Source of the DNA: Shimazuella kribbensis DSM 45090
Lineage (GTDB): Bacteria > Bacillota > Bacilli > Thermoactinomycetales > Thermoactinomycetaceae
NCBI RefSeq assembly: GCF_000428065.1
Contig: NZ_ATZF01000003.1
Coordinates: 186,001 to 250,000, forward strand
Length of the DNA stretch: 64,000 bases
Direction: 5' to 3'
The notes under the pieces were generated by a model. The model made no database searches. It was not told the origin of the DNA and saw nothing but the letters and a program-made list of their open reading frames with translations. Position numbers and translations under genes: made by a program. Shown piece after piece: positions 34,841-42,711 of the stretch. Positions within the stretch are counted from its first letter, which is position 1; each line of letters begins with the position of its first letter.

Positions 34841-35713
34841 TTATAATAATAAGAGTCCGTTTGGAATAATGGATACCTTCAAATTATGATTTCCTATCTC
34901 TTCTCCATCCGCGAATGCCCACATCATTGGATCTGTCTGGACATTTGCTTGTTTACCCCGCAAAAACGTAACTGCTGGATGTCCGATGTGTTTTCCAGCA
35001 TAGACTTTAGGGAACATGCGTAGAAATTCTAATTTCTTCAGTTTATGGACAATACAAAGATCCATCCAACCGTCTGTCGAATCTGCTTGTGGATTGATCA
35101 GCATTCCTCCTCCAAGGCTCTTACCATTGGACAAAGTAACTAACCAAACATCCTCAAAATCATGATTTTGGCCGTCCAACTGTAAACGCAATGAAAAAGG
35201 ACGAAATTTCTTTAACGCTAACAAGGCACCAATAAAATAACTAGCTTTCCCTAAACCTTTTTTCCACCAAGAAGCATCCACTTTTCTGGATACATATCCA
35301 TCAAAACCGGCACTGATATAACATAGCATGATGCGACTGTTTTCCATGAGAATATCTACTTTTTTCACTTCATGTTGTTGTATTCGTTCCCATGCCCTTA
35401 AGGGATCAAAAGATATCTTCCATTCCCTTGCAAAATCATTCCCAGTACCCGCTGGAATGTAACCCATTGGGATTTCGCTGCCATATAAACCATTTGCTAC
35501 TTCGTGAACTGTACCATCCCCACCAACAGCAATGACAGCAATCCACTTTGACTGATCCATCGCTTCTTTTGCAAGCAAAATAGCCTCTTCTTTATATTGG
35601 GTAAAATGGACTTCATAATCTATCCTGCTATGCACTAACTTTGCTTCTACTTGTTTCCAAGCTCTAAGTCCTTTTCCTCTTCCCGCATGGGGATTTACGA
35701 TAAATAAATACAC
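34841..35713 (-). CDS. Lipid kinase, DagK/YegS family
   Basis: A 290-residue diacylglycerol-kinase catalytic-domain protein. The nucleotide-binding blocks are IVNPHAGRGKG near the start, GGDGTVHEVANG (about residues 62-73) and GTGNDFAREW (about 90-99). Family members phosphorylate diacylglycerol, phosphatidylglycerol or sphingoid bases. Start chosen as GTG 35713 because GGGAG lies 6 bases upstream and this matches the family N-terminus; the open frame begins at 35779. Confidence 0.85.
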   Translation of the reverse strand: MYLFIVNPHAGRGKGLRAWKQVEAKLVHSRIDYEVHFTQYKEEAILLAKEAMDQSKWIAVIAVGGDGTVHEVANGLYGSEIPMGYIPAGTGNDFAREWKISFDPLRAWERIQQHEVKKVDILMENSRIMLCYISAGFDGYVSRKVDASWWKKGLGKASYFIGALLALKKFRPFSLRLQLDGQNHDFEDVWLVTLSNGKSLGGGMLINPQADSTDGWMDLCIVHKLKKLEFLRMFPKVYAGKHIGHPAVTFLRGKQANVQTDPMMWAFADGEEIGNHNLKVSIIPNGLLLL

Positions 35714-35789
35714 CTTCTTCTCCCTTTCTTCAGGAGGCTTTCTTTTATTATATATGAAGGACTGAAACACAATGACCAAAATGTTACCC

Positions 35790-36338
35790 TTATGATATGA
35801 TTTCGCCAGTAAATCGCAGATCTTCTATTTTCTTTAAATCGATACCATAGTGAGCATAAATCTTTAATGTGTTTTCTCCTACCAACTGGTCTTGTCGATA
35901 GCCAAGCATTTGGGCTACACGGATCACCTCTTCATACGAATCTGCTTCAATCTCTATATAAGGTGGAATCATCGGCCATTGATCGATCTCTAGTCGCGCA
36001 CCTGACAATAGAAAACTATTCCGGTGGTTCTCTTGGTACCATTTCGTTTGATAACCAAGTCGACTTAACAACTCATCTGTTCTATCAAAATCATCCACGA
36101 CAATTTCTGTTTCGTCTGTACCATCTATCCCATCATGTTTGATTTCTTTGTAGGTAAGCGTTGTTTCAAATCCTGTATCACGCAAACGAATAAACTGCTG
36201 TAGATCATCTTGATTTACCGCATACACATAGCGACGCATCAATGATGATCGGACCGCTTGTCCTCCACAAGAAAGGATTTTTTGTTTCATATATAAAGGA
36301 TCTATCTCCAAAACTCTTGCTTCATACTCAATCATCAT
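35790..36338 (-). CDS. CYTH-domain protein (CyaB/ThTPase-like)
   Basis: A 182-residue CYTH-family protein. The hallmark ExExK is modified to EYEAR at the N-terminus, followed by alternating charged strands (FIRLRDTG, TLTYKEIK, ETEIVVDDF, LEIDQWPMIPPYIEIEAD) that line the triphosphate tunnel. Members include class IV adenylate cyclases, thiamine triphosphatases and inorganic triphosphatases; which applies here is unclear. The first of two ATGs at 36338 has GGAGG 5 bases upstream; the frame is open to 36512. Seventy-six bases upstream of the lipid kinase start and probably cotranscribed. Confidence 0.8.
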   Translation of the reverse strand: MMIEYEARVLEIDPLYMKQKILSCGGQAVRSSLMRRYVYAVNQDDLQQFIRLRDTGFETTLTYKEIKHDGIDGTDETEIVVDDFDRTDELLSRLGYQTKWYQENHRNSFLLSGARLEIDQWPMIPPYIEIEADSYEEVIRVAQMLGYRQDQLVGENTLKIYAHYGIDLKKIEDLRFTGEIIS

Positions 36339-36433
36339 ACTCTCCTCCAAATAAAGAAAATTCCGATCTTTACAATCTAAATGAACAACACGTAGAATGA
36401 AAGAAAACGTTGCTTTCGATAGAATGGATACCC

Positions 36434-36721
36434 ATGTACCAAAATCGATTCTACAACAGACCCTTCTGTTATCGGGATACCTCTGATTCCCTCCAAGAAC
36501 TGCCGGCAGCAAGAATCATTGCTCGCGTTCAAAATGGAGAAATCATCGGTCTTCCCCCTTACCGACCAATGCTTCCTATCCTATATGTGGTTCGGTGGGA
36601 TGTCTACACACTGGCAAAAAAACAAAACAGGCCAGATGTATGTACGCCTAGCCTAACAGAAGGAGTAGAGGAGAATCATGCAGGTCGGCATGTGTACCTA
36701 GAAACGAAATTCCTGAAGTAA
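36434..36721 (+). CDS. Hypothetical protein, 95 aa
   Basis: An open frame beginning MYQNRFYNRPFCYRDTSDS with a plausible block ARIIARVQNGEIIGLPPYRP. Codon use looks like that of a gene and a strong terminator follows, but the ribosome site is weak and the start may be at 36410. No family recognised. It is divergent from the CYTH gene. Confidence 0.45.
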   Translation: MYQNRFYNRPFCYRDTSDSLQELPAARIIARVQNGEIIGLPPYRPMLPILYVVRWDVYTLAKKQNRPDVCTPSLTEGVEENHAGRHVYLETKFLK

Positions 36722-36734
36722 TAACCACTCCTTA

Positions 36735-36770
36735 GATAGTAGATGGTTGGCTTCCCATCCATCTACTATC
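36735..36770. terminator. Terminator
   Basis: GATAGTAGATGG / CCATCTACTATC, 12-bp perfect stem between convergent genes. Confidence 0.8.
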
Positions 36771-36776
36771 CCAAAA

Positions 36777-37589
36777 CTACGTTTTTGTGTTATGTTTATT
36801 CAACCATTCTACTGCAAAATCGACTATTTTTACCTGTGAAATGAATTTAACCTCGGCATTTCCTATTTTTTTGACTACAAAAGGATTGCTTTCTTCAAAT
36901 TCGGCTCCTATCTTATCAAATAACTCCGTCTGGTATGCTATATTTTCAAATGTAACCCATGCTCTCTTTCCCTGTATCTCTACAGCAGCCGATTCTTTGA
37001 TTGGAACTTGCTTATTTTGACGATATTCTGCAAGATGCAAAGAAGAATTACTATCATGACCCACTCCAATTAAGAGAATAGATCCATTTAATTCATAAAA
37101 CCTCGCCAAAGGTGAAGCTTCTCCCATGGGATTATCGATTGGATGATCTTTGGTAATAAAATCTATATGTTTTCCCCAAGCAGCAAATGAGACCGTCGGA
37201 TGGTTACTGCGTACTACACCTGGAAACGTACGAAATACCTCTACGATCTTTCCCATCCCACGTGTTGGAGTATAGAACGGATGAAAAGCCGGCATCGTCT
37301 CTCTTATGATGGGCCACCATTCTTTAGGCACAGGGGGATTTTCCCACAACGCAGGGTCTGAATTATCGCTTGTATGTGTAGGCATGACAATCGTACCATC
37401 AGATGTAATAACATCCATCAAAGCTTGTACTACAGCAACAGCACCGCCGCTTACATATCCAATGGAGCTGAGCGAGGAATGTACGATGATGTTCATTCCT
37501 TTTTCTAAACCCAACCGTTTAAAATCGAGGACAAGACTATCCACTGTATTTATTTTTCTCGTATTTTGAATGGTAGACAGTTCGCTCAT
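36777..37589 (-). CDS. Aminoglycoside N(3)-acetyltransferase family protein
   Basis: A 270-residue antibiotic acetyltransferase of the AAC(3)/YokD group, which uses acetyl-CoA to modify the 3-amino group of aminoglycosides. Family blocks seen are IVHSSLSSIGYVSGGA near residue 35, IVMPTHTSDNSDPALW, PTRGMGKIVEVFRTFPG, RSNHPTVSFAAWG and GEASPLARFYELNGSILLIGVGHDSNSSLHLAEY. Whether it gives resistance or acts on another amine cannot be told. Single gene with terminator; native composition. Confidence 0.88.
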   Translation of the reverse strand: MSELSTIQNTRKINTVDSLVLDFKRLGLEKGMNIIVHSSLSSIGYVSGGAVAVVQALMDVITSDGTIVMPTHTSDNSDPALWENPPVPKEWWPIIRETMPAFHPFYTPTRGMGKIVEVFRTFPGVVRSNHPTVSFAAWGKHIDFITKDHPIDNPMGEASPLARFYELNGSILLIGVGHDSNSSLHLAEYRQNKQVPIKESAAVEIQGKRAWVTFENIAYQTELFDKIGAEFEESNPFVVKKIGNAEVKFISQVKIVDFAVEWLNKHNTKT

Positions 37590-37656
37590 CGTCTATTTCC
37601 GTCCATTCTTATTTATTTTTTCTCTATCAGCTCTAGTGGTAAATTTACATGTAAAT

Positions 37657-37689
37657 AAAGAACCAGCTATCTATCTGAGCTGGTTCTTC
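37657..37689. terminator. Terminator-like hairpin
   Basis: AGAACCAGCT / AGCTGGTTCT stem with a 9-base loop and T-rich flanks. It lies upstream of the AAC(3) gene, so it probably ends the minus-strand transcript coming from the lasso operon or islet H. Confidence 0.7.
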
Positions 37690-37717
37690 TCTATAAGAAA
37701 AAACATTATCTTCGGAC

Positions 37718-37943
37718 CCGTGACAATTACGAAGTAATTGCCACGGTGCATAATCTCAGCTGCCAACCAAGAAATGCCGCGGGTAACCTTCCCGCACCCC
37801 ATGGATGGTAAGATCCCTCTGGGCCGCGGGGAAGGAAGTGAGAACCCGCTTTTTAAGGATCTGTCCACACCATGATAAAATGCGCAAATATTATTTAAAC
37901 ACTTTATCATGGTGTGGGATAAATCCATTAATTTATGATTTTA
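37718..37943 (-). ncRNA. Candidate structured RNA (islet H)
   Basis: On the minus strand a TATAAT at 37944-37949 is followed by a large hairpin (CCACACCATGATAAA / TTTATCATGGTGTGG), then G+C-rich sequence with nested stems (AGATCC / GGATCT enclosing GCGGG / CCCGC, then another GCGGG / CCCGC), and ends in CCGTGGCAATTAC / GTAATTGTCACGG. An 85-codon frame crosses it but runs through both hairpins. The arrangement mimics the other islets but with RNA in place of a gene. No known RNA family recognised. Confidence 0.35.
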
Positions 37944-38020
37944 TTATACTATAAATCTATTTATTAAGACAACACGATATTTACGGAAAAACTGGGTCAT
38001 TTTGATAATTGATATACTTT

Positions 38021-39745
38021 TTAGTGAACCTGAAATTGCTCTGCATATAGCTTTTGATATATAGCACCGTTTTCCATTAATGCATCATGTGACCCCATTT
38101 CAGTTAGTTTTCCATTATCTATTACCATGATTCGATCTGCTTTTCGGACCGTAGCCAATCGATGTGCAACCGCCACCGTTGTTTTCCCGTGAAATAGTTG
38201 TGTAAGGTTTTCTTGTAACAATGCTTCTGTATTTGCATCCAAAGCCGAAGTCGGCTCGTCTAATAAAATGATTTGTGGATTCCTCAATACCATCTGAGCA
38301 ATTCCTAGACGCTGCTTTTCCCCACCTGAAAGTTTTACTCCTCTTTCTCCAATAATCGTATCCCATCCATCGGGAAGTTGTTGAATAAAATCGAGTACTT
38401 GTGCATGCTCACATGCTTGTAACATTTCCTCTTCTGTCGCACTTGGTTTGGCGTATCGCAAGTTATCTTGTATCGATTTATTCCACAAAAAAACATCCTG
38501 TGATACAAGACCAATCTGAGATCGTAAATCACCATATGCATAATCACAAATGTCTCTACCATCGATTAAAATGGCACCGGAGGTTGGTTCATAAAATCGC
38601 ATAATCAAATCCAAAATGGTTGATTTCCCACTTCCTGTAGCCCCTACAATCCCAATGAATTCACCTGCTTCAATAGAAAAATCCACATGAGAAAGTTCCC
38701 CTCTCCCTTTTTCATATGAAAAAGAGACATCTGCAAATGTTATTGCTCCCTTTAGTTTTTGCGCTTTCGATGGATGATCGATGATTTCATCTTCCAAATG
38801 TAAGATTTGATAGACCAATTCTAGCTTTGGTTTGATCCCCTCTGACATCACATAAGCTGCTTGAATATGTTGGATAGAAGCGAATAATTGGGGGAAATAA
38901 ACGGAAAAGGCTATTAACGTGCCAATGGTCATTTGACCTTGCATAATTTGGATAGCTGCATAGATAAATACAATCCCAAACCCCAAGGACCTTCCAAAAT
39001 CTACAATCAAAATAGAAAAATCATCATAAAACGCCGCTTGATTTCGTAGTTTGCGATAATCACGAATCCAGTTTTTCTGATATTCCCTTTCTGCTACTTC
39101 TTGATGAAATTTTTGGACTGTCTTTAATCCAGTCGTAAATTCCGTGGCATAAGTCTGCAACCCCTGCTGTAGTTGGATGATTTTATTGATTTTTGGTCGA
39201 GTCTTTTTGGTTAACCAACGCGAAAGATAATACATGATTGGCAAGAGAATCAGAACAAGTATGGTGAGTTTCGCATTCAAATAAAACATCACCATTGTTA
39301 TTCCAACGAACATCCCTATGTCGAAAATAGCTGGAACCATCACTTGTGCGATAAATGCATCCCCGATTTCCCCACAACTATATATTCTTCCAGCGATGTC
39401 TCCTGATTGAAAATGGTGGTATGTCTTTGGAGATAACTTTACTAATTTATCGAATAGCAAATTTCGAAAGGTATCCGTCACACAGCCTCCGATTTGATGG
39501 GTGACTTGGTTGCGTATGGATTGAAGTATGGTGATAAACAAAGGGATGAGTGCCAAAACCAGAATTAGGGTCAGTAGTAATTGATGATTTTTTTGAGGAA
39601 TTGCTTGGTCGATCACCATTTTCATCAACCATGGCGATACGACTTGCATCCCAACAACGAATAACATAAGAAACAAACCTAAGAGAATCCGTTTGTACTG
39701 GGTGAGGAGCAATGGAACAATCGAAATAGATCGTTTTCCTTTCAC
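38021..39745 (-). CDS. Lasso peptide exporter, ABC transporter (D protein)
   Basis: A 574-residue half-transporter with six membrane helices and a C-terminal ATPase: Walker A GIVGATGSGKST (near residue 362), signature LSGGEKQRLGIAQ and Walker B IILLDEPTSALD. It has no N-terminal C39 peptidase. The ATG overlaps the B1 stop by 4 bases, placing it as the last gene of the lasso operon; it should export and give immunity to the mature peptide. Confidence 0.9.
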   Translation of the reverse strand: MKGKRSISIVPLLLTQYKRILLGLFLMLFVVGMQVVSPWLMKMVIDQAIPQKNHQLLLTLILVLALIPLFITILQSIRNQVTHQIGGCVTDTFRNLLFDKLVKLSPKTYHHFQSGDIAGRIYSCGEIGDAFIAQVMVPAIFDIGMFVGITMVMFYLNAKLTILVLILLPIMYYLSRWLTKKTRPKINKIIQLQQGLQTYATEFTTGLKTVQKFHQEVAEREYQKNWIRDYRKLRNQAAFYDDFSILIVDFGRSLGFGIVFIYAAIQIMQGQMTIGTLIAFSVYFPQLFASIQHIQAAYVMSEGIKPKLELVYQILHLEDEIIDHPSKAQKLKGAITFADVSFSYEKGRGELSHVDFSIEAGEFIGIVGATGSGKSTILDLIMRFYEPTSGAILIDGRDICDYAYGDLRSQIGLVSQDVFLWNKSIQDNLRYAKPSATEEEMLQACEHAQVLDFIQQLPDGWDTIIGERGVKLSGGEKQRLGIAQMVLRNPQIILLDEPTSALDANTEALLQENLTQLFHGKTTVAVAHRLATVRKADRIMVIDNGKLTEMGSHDALMENGAIYQKLYAEQFQVH

Positions 39746-40026
39746 TCCTGTGCCCCCCGATTTGATGAAATAGGCATGAATATTTCTTGTTCTATTAGTT
39801 GATCTCGAAAAGAGACAAAACTATTTTCTAGTTTATCTATCGTTATTTGCAATGCTTTTGCTGTCCTCTCCATCTCTTCGTAATCCGTTTTCGATGACAA
39901 CAAACTGGTAAAAATCATTGCTCCTGTATGATTGAATGTGAAGTATTGTCCCGTCCGTTTGTCCAATAAAGAATGATCACCTAATACTTTACTCCACTTT
40001 ACTTCGGGGTTTAATTGGTATGACAT
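39742..40026 (-). CDS. Lasso peptide B1 protein (PqqD-like recognition element)
   Basis: A 94-residue PqqD-fold protein that binds the leader of the precursor and presents it to the protease. The typical blocks are LGDHSLLDKRTGQYFTFNHTGAMIF and the C-terminal helices. It lies between the cyclase and exporter genes and overlaps the exporter start. A 36-codon frame overlaps its own start. Confidence 0.85.
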   Translation of the reverse strand: MSYQLNPEVKWSKVLGDHSLLDKRTGQYFTFNHTGAMIFTSLLSSKTDYEEMERTAKALQITIDKLENSFVSFRDQLIEQEIFMPISSNRGAQE

Positions 40027-40121
40027 TCTTCTGCCCTCTCTCTTTCCATTTTCGTTTTAATCCTTGCAACCAGATCTCTACCATACAACAGCGGATTATT
40101 CCCGAAGCTGAGGATGCCCAT
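40011..40121 (-). CDS. Small frame between lasso C and B1 genes
   Basis: A 36-codon frame (starts MGILSFGNNPLLYGRDL, ends EECHTN) filling the gap between the cyclase and B1 and overlapping B1 by 16 bases. An AAGGA is adjacent to the ATG, too close to be good. It may couple translation into B1 or be spurious. Confidence 0.3.
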   Translation of the reverse strand: MGILSFGNNPLLYGRDLVARIKTKMERERAEECHTN

Positions 40122-40132
40122 TTCCTTATGTC

Positions 40133-41677
40133 TTATGATATCTCCACTAACTTCTGAGGATCGATCACATGACATGTGGCAAGATAAGAATCTACACCCA
40201 ATATGCTTAAAATTTGCACTTTGTTTTCCAGCACATATCGTTCATTGAAAGCATTCATGATTTGGCGGTGATTTCGAGTCAAAATGGCAGGAGGCATATC
40301 AGGGTAAATCCGTCTCATGATTGGTTTGATATATTCTTGTGCTCCACTTGGAAACATTTTGTATGGAAGCGGGATGGTTAGTGCTAACTCGATTAATTCT
40401 TTGGAGGCAAACAAATGAAACGGTGCAATCCCTTTTTTCTCGTATACATGTGTTTCTAGTACACTGTCTGTTTCATTATCAAAGGATTGGACTAGCTGGT
40501 CGATAAAACTTAGCTTCTCTCTCTGGTAGGCTCTTATCTCGCCTGTATCTATCCTTCTCTTGCTTTCTTCGGATAGATACGCTTTATAATGGAACAATCG
40601 GTCATGAGATACTTTTCTTGCTTTGAATTTTGGAGTCTGCCAATACTCGCTCAACCATTTGATCCCATCAAAAAAAGGAACAGCTCGAAAAATAGATGTG
40701 AAATTCACCTTCCAAGGATCACTTGGTCCAAAAATAATATCTCCAAAGTACCCGCTTGAACAGACGGATATTCCTAAATCAGAACAAATATCCAGTGTTT
40801 GTTCAAACAATCGATAAAACGGATGCGGATAAGGTGCAGTGAATTCCCATTCCATTTGTAGATAATCGCCTTGTTTGATCATTTTCGTGGCATCGATTTT
40901 AATAAGAGGTACTTTCAGGTGAGCGGTTATTTGTTCTGCGTAATCGCTTTCATCCGCTTCGAGAATACCTGCAAATGACCAATGTATCCCTACTACATCA
41001 AAACCAAGTTTCCGTAAACTCGTTATCGTTATACTAGAATCCAGCCCACCACTTAAAATAACGCCTACCTTTGAAAGACCAAATAAACATTTCCTCGCAT
41101 GCGATTCGATTAACCTTCTACTTTCTATTGCAAAGTCTTCGATACTTCGTTTCATTTGCAGCGGAATAGGTGTGATCGTATCAATCACTTCCACTTGAAT
41201 CGCATCGTGATAGATTGTAGAGAGACTACCAGCAGGAAGCCTGAATACATCCTTGTAATACGATTCGTTCCGTGGAATGCTGTCTTCCAAACAAGCCACT
41301 AGCAAATACTTTTGTTCTATCTGTTCCAAGTAGTTTTGGGAGCAAATATGCAAGGGGTTTGTAGACCAAGAAATTTCCTTGGGATGGATCGCATAATAGA
41401 GAGAATGTTTGCATAATAAACTTTTGAACAAAATCCCTCTCTGTTTTTCTGCATTCCAATAAGAGAGAAGGAAGTTCCCTTCGATTGAACACAAGAGCTT
41501 TTTTGGAGAGTATAAGAGTATTTCAGCAAATTCCCTCATGGCCATTTCACAATCTTCCTTTAGTAGATACAAAAAACGTACAGCTTCCGCTGATTTCCCA
41601 GAAACGATCCACCCATTAACTTGCAAATGAGCAAGAGAATCGTTGCTACATCTCAATATTTGTTCTTTGAAAAACAC
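40133..41677 (-). CDS. Lasso peptide macrolactam synthetase (C protein)
   Basis: A 514-residue asparagine-synthetase-like enzyme. The C-terminal half has the PP-loop VILSGGLDSSIT (near residue 205) that adenylates the Asp or Glu side chain so that the N-terminal amine closes the ring; the N-terminal half is a glutaminase-like domain lacking the catalytic Cys2. The start is GTG 41677 with AAAGGAGG 7 bases upstream. It follows the B2 gene after 17 bases. Confidence 0.92.
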   Translation of the reverse strand: MFFKEQILRCSNDSLAHLQVNGWIVSGKSAEAVRFLYLLKEDCEMAMREFAEILLYSPKKLLCSIEGNFLLSYWNAEKQRGILFKSLLCKHSLYYAIHPKEISWSTNPLHICSQNYLEQIEQKYLLVACLEDSIPRNESYYKDVFRLPAGSLSTIYHDAIQVEVIDTITPIPLQMKRSIEDFAIESRRLIESHARKCLFGLSKVGVILSGGLDSSITITSLRKLGFDVVGIHWSFAGILEADESDYAEQITAHLKVPLIKIDATKMIKQGDYLQMEWEFTAPYPHPFYRLFEQTLDICSDLGISVCSSGYFGDIIFGPSDPWKVNFTSIFRAVPFFDGIKWLSEYWQTPKFKARKVSHDRLFHYKAYLSEESKRRIDTGEIRAYQREKLSFIDQLVQSFDNETDSVLETHVYEKKGIAPFHLFASKELIELALTIPLPYKMFPSGAQEYIKPIMRRIYPDMPPAILTRNHRQIMNAFNERYVLENKVQILSILGVDSYLATCHVIDPQKLVEIS

Positions 41678-41694
41678 GTTATTTCCTCCTTTCG

Positions 41695-42171
41695 TTATGA
41701 TGGAATAACATCCAATCGCTTATATTGACTAAGTACACCAATATGGTCATCTACTGGGCTTCCCTCCAGTTCTACCCATGCATGAAAGGGATACCGTTCT
41801 GTCATGGAAAAGGATAATTTCTTTCCTAATACCACGTTTGCTGGCAAACCAAATGATCTTAGCACACTACAAATGATTATCGCTCTCTCTAAACAAAGCG
41901 CTTCCCCTTGTCGAAACAGATTGATCCATAAAATCGTCAAACCTGCTATTTTTCGTGCAAACCAATACGTTTCGAGTTCATCTACAAAAGAGACAGCTAA
42001 ACGTTGCTGTACATTTCTGACTAAGTCCAACTTCTCGTATCCATTTTTTTGTTTGTATTGCCAGAGCAAACTTAAGATGCGAAATGGGCTTTGGATAAGA
42101 AAAGTCAGTGGTATTTTCACTTTGGGTTGAACGTATTTTCCAGTAATCAAAAAGGTATACATCTCTTTCAT
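41695..42171 (-). CDS. Lasso peptide B2 leader protease
   Basis: A 158-residue transglutaminase-like Cys protease that removes the leader. The catalytic triad is seen as Cys in GEALCLERAIIICSVLR, His in PFHAWVELEG and Asp in SPVDDHIG. Start ATG 42171 with AAAGGAGG 7 bases upstream; the frame continues open through the intercistronic hairpin. Acts with B1, which is a separate small protein here, the split arrangement usual in Gram-positives. Confidence 0.9.
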   Translation of the reverse strand: MKEMYTFLITGKYVQPKVKIPLTFLIQSPFRILSLLWQYKQKNGYEKLDLVRNVQQRLAVSFVDELETYWFARKIAGLTILWINLFRQGEALCLERAIIICSVLRSFGLPANVVLGKKLSFSMTERYPFHAWVELEGSPVDDHIGVLSQYKRLDVIPS

Positions 42172-42178
42172 ACGCGTC

Positions 42179-42216
42179 CTCCTTTTAAAGGAGAGACTCC
42201 GTATCACTATGGAGTC
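42179..42216 (-). promoter_or_regulatory. Intercistronic hairpins between precursor and B2
   Basis: Minus strand GACTCC / GGAGTC (10-base loop) is followed by the palindrome CTCCTTTAAAAGGAG, which contains the B2 ribosome site. The first may end most transcripts after the precursor; the second may limit B2 translation, giving excess precursor over enzymes. Confidence 0.5.
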
Positions 42217-42226
42217 CCCTATTGTT

Positions 42227-42355
42227 TTACTCATCTTTTGCTAGTTTTGAGTTATACCAGCCATCATCGTTATTGCTACCGCCTTGACCTGTTAACTCTT
42301 CCAAACTACCAAGGTAAACCAATTTTGGCTCTACCCATTCATCTTTGTATTCCAT
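42227..42355 (-). CDS. Lasso peptide precursor
   Basis: A 42-residue peptide with AAAGGAGG upstream. The leader (from MEYKDEW) has the lasso pattern WxxPxLxxxGxxxxLT, with an aromatic residue, P10, L12, G16 and T22, recognised by B1. The core is about GGSNNDDGWYNSKLAKDE. Ring closure must use D30 or D31. Starting at G23 gives an 8- or 9-residue ring, at Q24 a 7- or 8-residue ring with Thr at the usual -2 position, at G25 a 6- or 7-residue ring. W33 and Y34 could act as plugs. First gene of the operon. Not a known lasso peptide to me. Confidence 0.88.
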   Translation of the reverse strand: MEYKDEWVEPKLVYLGSLEELTGQGGSNNDDGWYNSKLAKDE

Positions 42356-42601
42356 TCTTTTTCCTCCTTTCTTCATTGTGAATAAAGACTCGTTGGATCA
42401 CCCCATCCAGCGATAAGCACATCGTAAATCAGCATTGTTTTTCTGACAAATCGGAAAATATTAACCCTACTCAGCTTTATCTGAGTAAAAAAACACCTTT
42501 ATTTGAACTGAACCCTATCATTTTGAACCTAAAAAGCAAGCAAACGGTTAATTTTTATTCTTTTGTAGGCAAATAGAGCAAAAAAAAGGAAAATTTTTTT
42601 A

Positions 42602-42639
42602 AAAAGAAGCTGTCTCCCATATGGGAAACAGCTTCTTTT
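42602..42639. terminator. Terminator after the second receptor gene
   Basis: AAAAGAAGCTGT / ACAGCTTCTTTT with an inner CCC-ATAT-GGG; separates the receptor from the lasso operon. Confidence 0.85.
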
Positions 42640-42657
42640 GATTGTATTATTTTATTT

Positions 42658-42711
42658 TTAAATATCAGGTGGATCACCTGCTGCCCTTGTTTTCAATTCA
42701 TGAATTCTCAT
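42658..42711 (-). CDS. Candidate nested signalling peptide MRIHELKTRAAGDPPDI
   Basis: In-frame with the receptor end. AGGAGGTGA, a complete match to the anti-Shine-Dalgarno, lies 8 bases before the ATG at 42711. The C-terminal GDPPDI recalls the SKPDI core of the NprX peptide. It has no secretion signal, so export would need another route. Confidence 0.4.
   Translation of the reverse strand: MRIHELKTRAAGDPPDI

Noticed and set aside
37766-37870. 33-codon plus-strand frame MPRVTFPHPMDGKIPLGRG in islet H
   Set aside because: No ribosome site, and it overlaps the stems of the structured region.
37671-37928. 85-codon minus-strand frame across islet H
   Set aside because: It reads through two strong hairpins and the terminator at 37657, and the codon pattern is not like any neighbour; an RNA is more likely.
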